NCBI GenBank assembly: GCA_900660155.1
Contig: CABFPE010000117.1
Coordinates: 1,229,011-1,293,010, forward strand
Direction of reading: 5' to 3'
DNA length: 64,000 nucleotides
From: Hofstenia miamia
Taxonomy: Eukaryota; Xenacoelomorpha; Acoela; Hofsteniidae
Shown here: piece after piece, positions 11,918 to 24,500 of the stretch
How positions within the stretch are numbered: the first letter of the stretch is position 1
Layout: the number at the start of each line of letters is the position of its first letter
Made by a program: the position numbers and the translations under genes
Notes under the pieces: model-generated
The model's input: only the letters and a program-made list of their open reading frames with translations
Databases searched by the model: none
What the model was told of the DNA's origin: nothing

Positions 11918-12984
11918 TCAGTTCTTGTCGTGCCACTTTTTGATGTGTTTTTCCAATGTGGAGTAGACAGTAAATGGCATGTTGCAAACACCACATGTGA
12001 AGGATTCTTTCCCGTCGCGCCCATGTGTGCGTTTGTGACGAGTAAGTTTGCTGCTTTGCGCACATGCGTAGTTACACAGTTCACATCTGTAGGGTTTTTC
12101 CCCAGTGTGCGTACGCCGATGCACAGTGAGATTAGAACAGTTTTTAAATACCTTACCGCAAAACTCACACGTATCATTTCTCCTATTGGTCTGTACGGGA
12201 GTGACAACGGCAGCAGGACTTCTTGTACCAGCCGTAAGACGAGTCTTCAGTAAATCAGAAGAGACTGTTTTTGGAGCAAAAGAGCCATCGTTGGTATTTG
12301 ATCTACGCTGAGGTGCAAAGCCGTAACAATTGGGAACTGGTGGAGTCTGAATGTCTTGCATTGGAATGAAATTCGATTGCATCACGGGTAAACCACCATT
12401 GTTAATTAGCTGTGCAGCTCGCATTGCTCGGTCGAAATCGGGCCTGGTCAAGCAGGATGTGATTAGGCGGGAGTGCAGAAAAGGTGGCACAGCACGCGCG
12501 GAAGCAAATTGTCTGGCTTGGTACAGACTTTTTAAATACTGCTGATGCTGACGCTCTAATAGTGTTGTTGCGAACTGAGCGTAAGGAGTCTGCATACGAA
12601 CTGGAGCGACACGTGCTTGTGGGACTTTTGTGTTACCACACTTGGAATCATCAAAAACAGAATCACGCTTAAAACTAGGAGTGGGGTCATCAGCGAACCA
12701 ACGTTTGAAAATGCTCTCCTGTTTGACATCGGGTTCTCGTTCCGTAAGGCAGGTAGTGTAAAATTTTTCCAAGCCAGATCGGGCTCGGCGTTTTGGAGTG
12801 GAGAGATCACCTGGAGAAGAAAGATTGCTTGGTGTTGGAGAGTCAAGACCACAATCACTACTGTTTTCATTAACGCTTTTAGATCTTTTTGTGGTTGGAA
12901 CTTCACAGTTGATTGGGGAGAGCGGTCTCTTTGTGCCAAGAACATAATCAAGCTTGAATGACGAGGTTTTGTCAAACTCCATTT
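11918..12984 (-). CDS. BCL11: BCL11 homologue exon 6: C-terminal triple zinc finger
   Basis: Residues 226-579. The end carries three C2H2 fingers nearly identical to BCL11A ZnF4-6: [38 protein letters not shown] and [19 protein letters not shown]. The first two are joined by a TGEKPY linker, and the protein ends only three residues after the last zinc-binding His576. The Asn, Lys and Arg positions that contact DNA in human BCL11A ZnF4/5 (in NCSNL and SSKLTR) are conserved, so TGACCA-type binding is expected. The first 270 residues are disordered in appearance, with basic clusters (TKRP, TTKRSK, PKRRAR) that could serve as nuclear localisation signals, and a [12 protein letters not shown] stretch. 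Acceptor: atatttag before AAATGGAG at 12984. Several ORFs on the opposite strand here are shadows. Confidence 0.97.
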
Positions 12985-15900
12985 CTAAATATAACTTAAT
13001 AAGAATTTCAAATCTTAACATGATCCTTAAGATTATCAAACCAAAACCAATTCACCAAGTTCATATCTTAATTGCAAGTTTCCCTTCATGTGAGTATTCT
13101 TACGTTCAAGTGAAAAATAAGATTTTCAATTTCGTTGCTTGTAAAATAGACTGCATGGGAACATAAGATGGATGATTTGAAAATTTCACACTTTAAAGTT
13201 TTGATATGGGTCATTTACGTTCCTGAATTTCATTAATCTTTATAAGGTGAAAAATGCAACATGTTTAAAGTCTCTAGAGTCGTGCTCCTTAACAATGAAT
13301 GATTTTGAATAAATAGCTCATTCTATGATTAATAAAATCTTTATGAAGAAGGAAAATCTTATTATTCTAGAAGATTAGTGAAGTGGAAACTAATAGTTCA
13401 CAGAACACAATTGGAAAATGTGAATGTGTGTCTTACCGTTGTTATTGTTTAGGACATCGGTACACGCGTCCATTTTCTTAGAAGTTGTCTTCGCAATTCT
13501 GCGGACTTTCTTGAGAGAACGACTGAATTTTTTTAATGAAGAACTTTTAGAATGAAGAATTTTATGGCGAATTAACTGGCTGAGGAAACGGAATGATTTC
13601 TTGCAGTGGTTACAACGACGCAGACCTAAATCAGAAATTCAATATACGTACAACTCAGCATAAGCAAACAGCTATAGATAGATGCTAATCGGTTATACTA
13701 AAATATAACGCTATTAAAGCTCCTAACACAGAGTTTAATTAACTCATACACACAGATGAATAACAATATAAAAAATCTTTATTTCAAAACAAAATCAATG
13801 TCGATGCTTGTAAAAGATTGCACTTAAGCCTCACAAAATTTGTATGAAATCTTCATAAACATAATGAAGGAAATCAAGGATGGCAAGGCTAAGTCTGATT
13901 TCAGAAAAAATGAGTGTCAAAATACTCCTAAAACGGAAAAAATTCGAATGCACAAATTTTAACAAAAAAATTCTGCGCTTCAATCAACAAACACGATTTT
14001 TTGTTAATCTTAGGAAAATTCAAAGCCGTGTGGAAAAAGGGCAGCATTATGTTGATGATGTGTGTGAATAATACTCAAGAGACAAAAGTGCAATAATTGC
14101 GCCAAAAACTGGCATGTAATGACATTAATGTGTGAATCTTACACGACTAGTAATAATGACCATTCAATTAAATCTGACATTTATGAGTAAGAACGTAGCA
14201 ATTTAGGTCTCTTAGATGCATTATGTCTAGTGTTTAACAAGTCTTTCACCTGTACAAACAAGTAACAATAAATTCTTGAGAAGAAAAAAGTTAAAACAAA
14301 ACTTTAAAAATACATAATTCTCACCAACGACTATATCTAAACAAAACTTTCCACTCTAAAAATGTTTTCGAAAGAGAAACAAATTAAATGACCATTTAAT
14401 ATAACATATGACTCCTTGCAAAAAATGCTTGTTACGTAAGTTGCTTTTTAAAATAAAAAATTTGCAAAAATCACTCGCATTTGAATAGTTTTTACTCAAA
14501 TGAAGTTCAGAAGAAAATTTAGTTGGTAGAAACGTGCCCCAGCAGATGTTAGGAAACATTTTAAGATAGTGGTTAATTAAAGCCAGGATCTAATAACTAT
14601 AAAACATGTCCTTCTTTGGACCTCTCATGCGTTGATGTAATTGCATATACTGAAATGGAAATTGGTGAATTGTGATTGTGGCAGCGAATTGTTAACAAGA
14701 AAATATAATGTGGAATATTCCCAAAAGACAAAGAACATAATTAAGCGAAAGCTTTCTCACAAAGAAGCAATTAATTAGCAATTGAGAGCGAAAATGCAAT
14801 TAACACAAGTGGACAATTCATAAAAGATATTTAAAAACAAATTACCCAGCGGAGGCGATGCAGCAGCAGGCGGCAGGCGAGGGGATGGGAGTGTTTGCTA
14901 AAAACACAAAATCATTTGGCTGCCTGAACAAGGCCTGTGTACATAGAGTAATACATAAATGTCAATTTAATACATGTGGTGTCTACACCGATCAATTGAC
15001 ATGCGATTTCAGCAGACGAGAGCCAAATTTAGTGAAATTATAAACGTCTGTCTTTCGAAAGACAACTAAACTGTAAATCACTAAGAGACGTGTACACAGA
15101 TAGTAGCAGCTAACACTTAGGATGCTAGTTTACGCTTTTACTTATAATTATAAAAGGGGGTATTTTTTCAAAATCTTGCCTAACCTATGCCACAAAAATA
15201 GCAACATTTCAAATCTTCAATACTAACTCTAAACCTATATATGGTATTGAATTTAACTCCATATGCCACTCAGATGATTTAATAATACTTAAAAGTAAGA
15301 ACGAATGTAATAAATTGAAGCATGCAATATTTATGTTTAATTAATAATCGATTTTGGTTAAATAGTTAATTAAGTATGTACACAGAACAGGCTGTTACAT
15401 TACAAGCAAACTCTAAAATGAATTAGTTATTGACAAACGCATCTGCAATAAGTGTCAACTTTTGTACATGTCAACAGTTTGGTGAACACTCTAAATTTAT
15501 TAAAAACAACGCATTTCTAACGCCATCTTGTGTAATAAAAAAAACTAATAAAAAATTTAAGTACTTGTAAAAAGCGTTGAAGAAAGCTTACTTTTTCAGG
15601 CTTTATATCTTCGTCATTGAATGGAGGCTGTGTGACTTTTTTCAAGTCTTGAAGTGATTCATTTGTGAGGTATTGAAGAGCAAGAGTAGGCGGCGGATCC
15701 ATGTATAGCGGATAATTATGAATAACGCGAGCATGTCGCACCAGATCCCAAGCTGTTTCACAAGGCTGATAGCAAGTGATGCAGACGAGAACCTTGGGAG
15801 GCTTTTCACCGACATCCTTGTAGTTAGTGTGATCTGCGATGGGTGCGATTGGTGTGTTCATATGATCTACAAATACAGACTTTAAGTAAACAAATTAGCA

Positions 15901-18454
15901 ACAACAATGTATATGTGTAAATATTGAACGTTGACCGTTGCGATATGAGAGTTTCACAAGTTTATAACTAATAAGCATTAGTAGTATACAATGAACTTAA
16001 ATAAGCATTGGTAAAAACGAATGACAACTATAGTGCAACAGGGATACTGTTACAAGGGTTACACAACGATGCTCGCATGGATATGCTTGTTATTTCTTAT
16101 AAATAAACTAGTAAATGATTGAGAAGTGTAAGGGCAGTAATAAAAATCTTTACTTGTGTAACGAAGCTAGTGGACATACGTATTTTAGTGATGTTTTCTA
16201 CATAAAGTAACAGGAGAGCGTAGATAGGTAGTTAAGAGTTTAATGGCAAATTAGAGACAGAGTGATAATTGATGTGAGGGTATCTAACACACTTTATGGG
16301 CAGATAATTGCGATTCATAAACAAGTGTGGAGTGAGAAGGATGTGATTGATTCGTATTGGAAGATATAAATAAAACTCGTCTGCTACGAAATGTCCCGCA
16401 GAGCGCAATTGGGCGGCGAATCTGTGTTGTCCCCTGCGGGCACTACGGGGCCCAGTCAACAGCTGCTGCCCCCTCCGATCTGTATTCCAATCCCTAGACA
16501 GCCTGAAAATGCCAAATATATATAGTCTACCAAAAATAAAAATCACTTGCAAAACTAAAATTAAAGTCACATTGTTGGGAAAGTAGCCGCGTTGGTACAC
16601 TAATCAGGATAAAATTTACAAAAGTCGATTAAAAGTGTGTAGACCGTACTTTCATTAGATACAAGTATTAAGCATTAAATATGGATGGTGTAAGACTAAA
16701 TTTAAACTCTAATTAACACATGTTTTCAATCATTAACAGTGTATAGACAGGAATTGAAAAGTGAGTGATTTACATGAAATTACAAATTAACACTTAAAAA
16801 ATCGATAATGAAACATTCTCTACATCGAAAGACGATATGATGAAGGCGGTATCTAAAAGCAGTCCTAACTCATATCGTTTTGAAAAGTTGCTAAATTCCT
16901 AGAATTATCATTTGAAAAACAGGGTTAAAGCTTTGGATAAGATTAAGAACATAACTGATAAAAATTAAGACGTCATAAACTGGGAAAAACTATATATGAG
17001 AGAAAGCTGAGCGCATAATAAACGCAAATCAATGCAAGTGACGGGTGGACGTTGTAACTGATTCATTTAACTGTTGTTTGAAGAGGAAGTGGTGTACATT
17101 GGCGCATCCGTAGAGTTATTGGCTAATTAGTTGCTGTTGTCCGGTAGCCCGTTTGGCAAGGTTACCCAATTACTGACAGAAAACAAAGCGACCAACTCTC
17201 CCAATATATAATAAAAGCAGGTCAATCTGTCCTCGCTTTCTGGGTCAGGCAGCAAAAAGAGAATATTCGCATTGCCCTTCGCCCATTTAATTCACTGATT
17301 GATAGGAACAAGTTATCCATCAGTCTCGTCCAAATATTCATTTACGTAAGACAACTCAAAGTTCAGCAAATAATTTACAAAATCTTTTAAACAAACTGAA
17401 ATTCAATCATTCGTCTGGAAATTAAAGAGAATCACCAATCTTAAATTTCTTACTCTAAACCTATTTTAATGTCCTTATCCACTCCGTATATGTGGCCTAT
17501 ACATATACATTTATATATACATATATACTTGTATATGTATACATAAAAAAAAATAGAAGATGAATTCCTTGGAGCAAAAAATAATGCGATAGTTGGAACA
17601 TACAATAATACAGTGAAATCAGAATGGTGTAAATTTCAAATTATAGAACATTCTGCAGGCAAAAACATCTAAGAATTTGAACAAAAGTAAAAAACACTTT
17701 ACATGTAAAACTGTTTTTATGGGGAAGCAAACATCCATACACAAACATAAAATAATTTCTCAACGTCAAGTAACATAAAATGTCTTGATTTGGGAAACGA
17801 GTGTGATTGAAATGTGTTATAAAAGTAATAAAGTTTAAGATAATCAAGCTCTGTCAAAAATCCAAATAAACTATGATTTTTATGCAGAAATAAATAATGT
17901 TATTAACATAAGTGTCTGCATTTCGCACGGATGTTATTAATTATATTTTTATACAAATAATTGAAAAAAAAAGTAAGAAAATTTTGGAAAAAACTTAGGA
18001 ATTGTGAAAGTAGAGAATTTGTTTGAATGAGCTTTTTTACAAGAATAATTTAGTATTATTAAAATAAAGATGATAATGAATTTCCATAGAACAATATGTT
18101 TAATAAACCTCACGGATGAAGTAATTACAAATAAATTTGAGGTGTAATTGCATTTAAGTTATTGAAATTCCTGTCAAGTGTGCTAAACAAAAATGACATC
18201 GACATAAAGCAGTTTTGCTCAGAATTGAACTTACAAAAATAGTGACCAATAGAAAGGAGTCCACTCAAACTTTGCAAATGTATTTCATCTTGTTTTCATC
18301 TTAAACTCCAATTACAACATATTCAACATTTGTGATATTTACAAACTATTAAAAACCACTTCGGATCAACAACTACATTTTTAGTAAAACTCAAATTCAC
18401 ACCAAATTTATTCAAACTATTTCTTCTTGATGAGACGAAACATTAAAAAAAAAG

Positions 18455-18506
<52 letters not shown>

Positions 18507-21500
18507 AGCCACAGATATTTAGCCCCTTTTTAAAAATATCCTACAATTCTAGTGAATCGCTAATAATTGAATGCGTTAAGACACAGTAAGATAAAAAGTG
18601 ATGTCAGCCAACAAAAAATTATATAGTTGTTGCAAACAATTTCCAAAATGAAAAATAGTTATGGTTCATCATATGTTCTTAGAGATAACTGAAACGTAAG
18701 TCATTGGAGAAGAAAACCAATTAATTGCATGAACAATCCAATAATGTATGTATTGATGTGTGCTTGCTTAACTCATTAAACATGAAGGTCGCATGAAAGG
18801 ACCAAAACATAAGTTTACTAGTGAGCTATGATATTGTTATGTGCAAACTACAATTAATTCATTCTTTTTAAAAAGTATTTTGTCCTGTAGAGTATGATAT
18901 AGTTCTGTAAAAATCAAACAGAGTAAAAATCAATAATAAAAAATGGGGACTAGAATCCACGGAGGGTTCCGCGAACGAAGACTGGGTACATATAGTGATT
19001 GAGATTCAAAAAAGCTTAATATTCGCTAGAAATGGTGGTCGAATCAGGTAAATAGACCATAGAAATTCAAACGGTAATAAAAGCCCTACTAAAATGATGA
19101 CACTACCAAAGATTGAAGTAAATTAGAAAATGGTAAACGTTTCATAATTTCATGAATGAAATATAAAACAAGGAAAACTTACCAGTTTGAATTTTGAAAT
19201 TTGCAACGTATAATAGATTTCCACACTTGCAAAAGCAATTAATGCGACTCTTTCACAGGCTAGTTAGAAAAAACAAATTAAAAGTTAAAAAAACTGTCAT
19301 TTAACGGCGCTATCCACTAAAAGTGCCGCTTTGAGTAGCACGTAATCTGATTGGCTAACGGATTTCGGCAAATGGCGATTAAGTCACGTGTCAAATTTCC
19401 GAATTGGGCAATTAACGCAAAATGGGAGATTGTTATATTGATTTTAAAAGTAGAAGATTTATAATTAATGCAATCGAATATGGGAAATTGAATACCAGAT
19501 TTTCCAAAGCGTAATTGATACTGCCGCCTTGGCTAATTAGAACAATGTCAACACGCAATTAAGAGAAGAAAACATCGGTTTTTAATAAGCAAATCCGTTT
19601 ATAATTAAGCAAGAATAGGCATTACATAAAAAATGTAATCAATATCAATTTGTGATTTGTGAAATAATGGTAGTAATTGCATTTTGGCAGCCCATCTATA
19701 CATTTAAGGTCAAGACAAAATTTTTAAAATAAAATTTAGCAATTATATTTTTTGCGTCATATTGACATATTAATGAATTAAGAAAAACATTGATTCCAAA
19801 CTCGAATTTGACAATCAAATAGTCTCTAATTTAAATTCTATGTCACAATTGAGGTATTCAGTATCACAGATTGTATCTTTTCAGAGAAAGAGGGCGAATC
19901 ACTATAAAACCAGTTAACTGTAATATACAAAATAAAGCCATGAGGTTGAAATGCAAAGTCATAAGCTAATGCATATGCCGGTACTTACGAATATTTTGCT
20001 TCTATCTCGTTAAGTTTACCAATAGATATCGTGTACATACATACATATACATGTATATATATATATACATGCATTGATATATATATATACATGTATATGG
20101 ATGTATGTACATTTATTTTCAAAGACTTCATTAACTTTTGTATATAACTGCAAATTTTTATCAATTTTTGTACATACGAAAGAATAATAATATACTAAAT
20201 GATGCAATTCAATTATTAGTTTCCGTAGCTACCAATTAACAATTAATTGACTATTTTTACCAATTAATTGCAATTAATTGCATGCTGGGGGAGCTATTAG
20301 CTTGACACATTTTATTGAAATGCAGCAGGTTGTGTGGGAGCTTAATAGACTTCCTGACAACTCCAGAAGAGGGTGCAGATATATCTGAGCTCCGGACACA
20401 CCTTGTGAAATTCAACTCAATTCAGAAATCCTTCCAATGGGATGCCGTGAGTATTGTCGATGTTTGGTCACTCTTTGATAATACCCTGGACTACTCAGAT
20501 ATGGCCAAATACGTCAGGTCTGATATTGATATTGTTAATTCTAAAGAATTCGAGGCGGCCACCCCGAAAATCCAGAATAAAGAGTCTGACTCTTATTCCG
20601 TTGAAGAAAAAAATTCAGCTTCTATTTTGTTGTTTAAACAGAAAACTTGTCACGAATTGACGTAGACGACTTTTCATCACTGATCCTGAAACAAGATAAG
20701 AGTGAATTGTATTTGTGCGCCAACTTCTAACCTGGTGGTATAGTTATTTTCTACAGCAAAAATGGTGTTTTTGGATCGCCGCCAATCTTTGTCACCAGAA
20801 TATGTTGAGGAAGAAATTTTTCTCAAACTAAATGCACCGTTTTACAACAAAGAACTCTGTTCTAACCTGTTAACAATTAATTGCAATTGATTGATTTTCA
20901 GATAGGCAACATCAATTTAATTAATTGTTTAACAAATAATTGATTGTTTGCTTGAACCCCTGAAAAACTGTTCCAGTAATATTCTTATCACCCATCGCAT
21001 TCATCTCCTGCCTTAATTCCAAACAAATGAGAATTATTTACTCTTACAAGAAGCAAATTATAAAGAAATGAAACTGGAATATGAAACTTTAAAATAAATG
21101 GACAAAAACATTAATTTGGTTACTCATCTCAAAGAAATAATTGAATCCGTAGAAGAGAAGTATCATGGATCTCTGCGATGTTTACATTTGTGTAAACAAA
21201 AATGTAAACATCGTTGAGATCCATGGATGTATCGAAAACTATTTTTTAAATTGATACGATGCACTCAATCAGAGATGTAATAGCAGTTTTGCTAAAAAAA
21301 GGCCATCAATAAGAAGCATTTTCTCATGTCAACTCAGATGCTTTTGTGAACATCTTTCTATTCATTTTTGATAGTGTCTGATGTACGTATTTAGCTATAA
21401 TGATAATTATCTATATTTTTTAGGCTTGCGGATTGACAAATACACCGATAAAACCAATAATATTACTAAAATGATCACGGGATGAAAATGATCCATAGTG

Positions 21501-24500
21501 GGTTGAAATCGAACGACAAGGGTCGGTCTAACATCTCTAGCTCCCAATATTGCATAGGCACTGCATTGAATAAAAGACCTTAAAGAGTTAGTATAACATC
21601 CAATCTCGATATCGAATAAATTGATGCAACTAAAATTTAAAGATACATGTATTGTATTAGCCAAAAACAAAGACAAAGAATTCACAGGAATAATGAGAAA
21701 ATCACTTTGAAACCCCGAATGAATGATTGCAAGCTGCATAGTTATTTTGGATAAATTTCAATACAAACGTTTTAATTACACTGGCAAAAGCAATGAAATT
21801 CACTGCAGAGTACCCACCAAGTCTAAACCTGAGGCATTGGCGGTATGAGTTGGAAGAAGTACACAGGAGGCGTGAAGAAAGTAACGGAATAAGGGAGTAT
21901 GAATTGAATTAGAACTAAGTCGAAATTGCTTTTCCAGAGTGATTGTTTGAAATTCATGGTCTTTGATAATTAAAGTGAGAAAAGGATGCCATTAATTTTA
22001 ATTAAAATGTAACTCATAGATGGATGGCAGAATGCATTTCCTTTCAAACAAACCATCGCTTATTATTTCTGACCACTACATGGAGAAAAAAACAGAGAAC
22101 TGCAACATTACCGGAAATAAAGGTCGAGACGGTGTTTGTCTTCAACGAAAGTAACTGGACATTGTGTCTATAAGTTTTTGTCTGGTTTTACGCAGAGAAA
22201 ACTAAATTTGTCTGATAAAATTAAAACTTTATGTACAGCAAACGTCATTTCTCTCTGTTAAAATTCAGACTTCACTTAACCAACTATGTATTGTAAAAAC
22301 ATAAAAAAGCCATTACTAACCAGCTGTTTATTACAACTTTAGTAAAACAATCTGGCCGATGTTCACACAGCAAAGATCAACAACTTTTAGGAAATCTTAT
22401 TAAAGCATACTTTGACATAACTCACTCGTATCGGAGGAAGAGTAAAAACATTTTTATAGCAAATCCGGAAAAACATTCACACATTGGCAACCTAATGAAA
22501 GGTAATCAAAGTGGGTTCAATAAAGTATATAATAAGTGTACTATGAAAGTCATAGTATTATAATCTTATAATCACTTCCTGATAGGTGGAACTAAAAAAA
22601 TCTGTTAAGATCTTCATGTCAGAGCTGACATACAAGGCCACGTTTGCACGGCAGACATTTTTTCCTATATACGTTTGTTAAGTCATATTTAAACGGCAAT
22701 TATAGTAATTTTTACATTAAAAATGTCGCGCTCTGAATCTTAATAGAATGCTTAGAATTAAGAAAGTATTCAAATTATTAATAACTATTCCCTGTTGTAT
22801 GTTTGACTACCGTTAATTAAATAAACAGTTTATTAATGAAATAATGTAACAATGAATTAATACATATTTACAAATTGCACTCAGCAACTGTAAGAATTGC
22901 TCTTCGTCTACTTGTCGGTTGAGGTTATTGTCAATTTCTTCCTTCATCTGGTGTAAGAATGCCTCAGTGCATCTTGGCCTTTTCTTAAATAATGTACCAA
23001 CATGTACAAAAGCTCCAAAGACTTAAGGACAACAAGAAGGTAATCCAGAGTAAAGATGATTAACGGTAGAGTAAACCAATGGAATGATAAACAAGAATAG
23101 AAATGATGAAATGTAATCATATGATATTGATGTCAATGTCCCCGATTGGGAATGATTTGTAGTAGAACTTTTTCCTTTTCCCATGAAGCGCTATACGAGC
23201 ATAACGTAGAATAGTAAAAGATAGCCGATTTCGTATATATGTTATCGCTTCCACATACGAGCAATTGGTCTTTGCGTTGAGTTTTTCAGCAAGCACTGAG
23301 TGGAACCTGCCAGCCTCTTCACCCATTGCACCATTTGCAGGAAAGACCAGGGGTGTGAATGAAGAGTGTTCTACATGCTGTACGCGCTCTTGATAAGCCG
23401 CCTTTTTAGCTCTCTCATGTTCTTCCAGTATTTTCTCAACATTTCTGTTCCGATAGGATGGGGCATTTGGATGGGTAATTCTCACATCGAACATCGATTT
23501 CTGTAGAGGAGCCCAGAATGAACGACAAGAAATATCCAGTCGAGCACTTGCCTCAGTGTTGCCACTCATTTGGTTCATCTCCTCGGGGGTCAGTTCAATC
23601 AGGTGTGGTTCGATTTCCACGTCCTTGGAGATTTCTGACAGGAACTCTGCCTCTAGATCCCGGACCGCATTGTATCTCATTATGGTGAATCCTTCTAGCT
23701 TACATGTGAGAGCGTGGTCGATGTCCTTAGGCTGACCACATTCACAGTATTTTGCCATCTTTTGTATAGGCCAGTCGGATCGCAAGCTAATTGCGTCACT
23801 AAACTCATCTCTGTTAAAGTAGAAACCATGTTCCTTAGAGGAGTTAGTGATGAGCCAGGACGAGATGCCTTTCGGTTCGAACAATGCCAACGATCGTCTG
23901 GTCTAGTCGTTGCAAGTTTGAATCACTTGTGTCTTTAAACGTTTATTATATTCCTGATTTCGACATCTGATGGTGGACTTAACTGTGGTGTTATCAATGT
24001 TGAATGTATCGGCCTTTTGGAGGATGGCTTCTTTTAAGCTTTTGATGAGTTCCAAGGAATTGATGTTCAATCTCTGAGCTTTTTCACTTGGATCGCAGAT
24101 ACCCAGTCCACCTTGGACAACCGGAAGAGATAGTATTTTTCTTTGTTCATTGTTAATTAACAACAGTTACATAATTTTAAGATAAAAAGTGTCAGCGGCT
24201 CAGATTAAGGTAGACAGAGCTATTACATGTTAGAGGAATAAAGGGACATTTAAATTTTCAATTTTAACTAAATAATTTTTCTAAATGAGAATCTCGACAT
24301 CAGATATCATAAACAATAACGCATTACGTATAGCATGTAGAAAAATCAGCTTTAATCAATATACATGTAGGGTTGCGCGAAAATTTTCTAAAAGTTACAT
24401 GTTACATAAACTTGAAAGATTTTTTTAAGTCAAATCTATTTAAATGCAATGTTTGTAGTTGGAGGAAAAATATGTGAACATATGGTAGATTGCTTGAATA

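Noticed and set aside
11891-12961. Several 60-139 codon ORFs overlapping exon 6 on both strands
   Set aside because: They are other-frame shadows of the zinc-finger exon and show no motif of their own.
16391-16525. Plus-strand frame beginning MSRR, the opening residues of BCL11A/B
   Set aside because: It lies on the opposite strand to the gene and diverges after four residues, so it is not the missing N-terminal exon.
21407-21739. 110-codon minus ORF with a hydrophobic C-terminal run
   Set aside because: A single hydrophobic segment without other support; likely chance.
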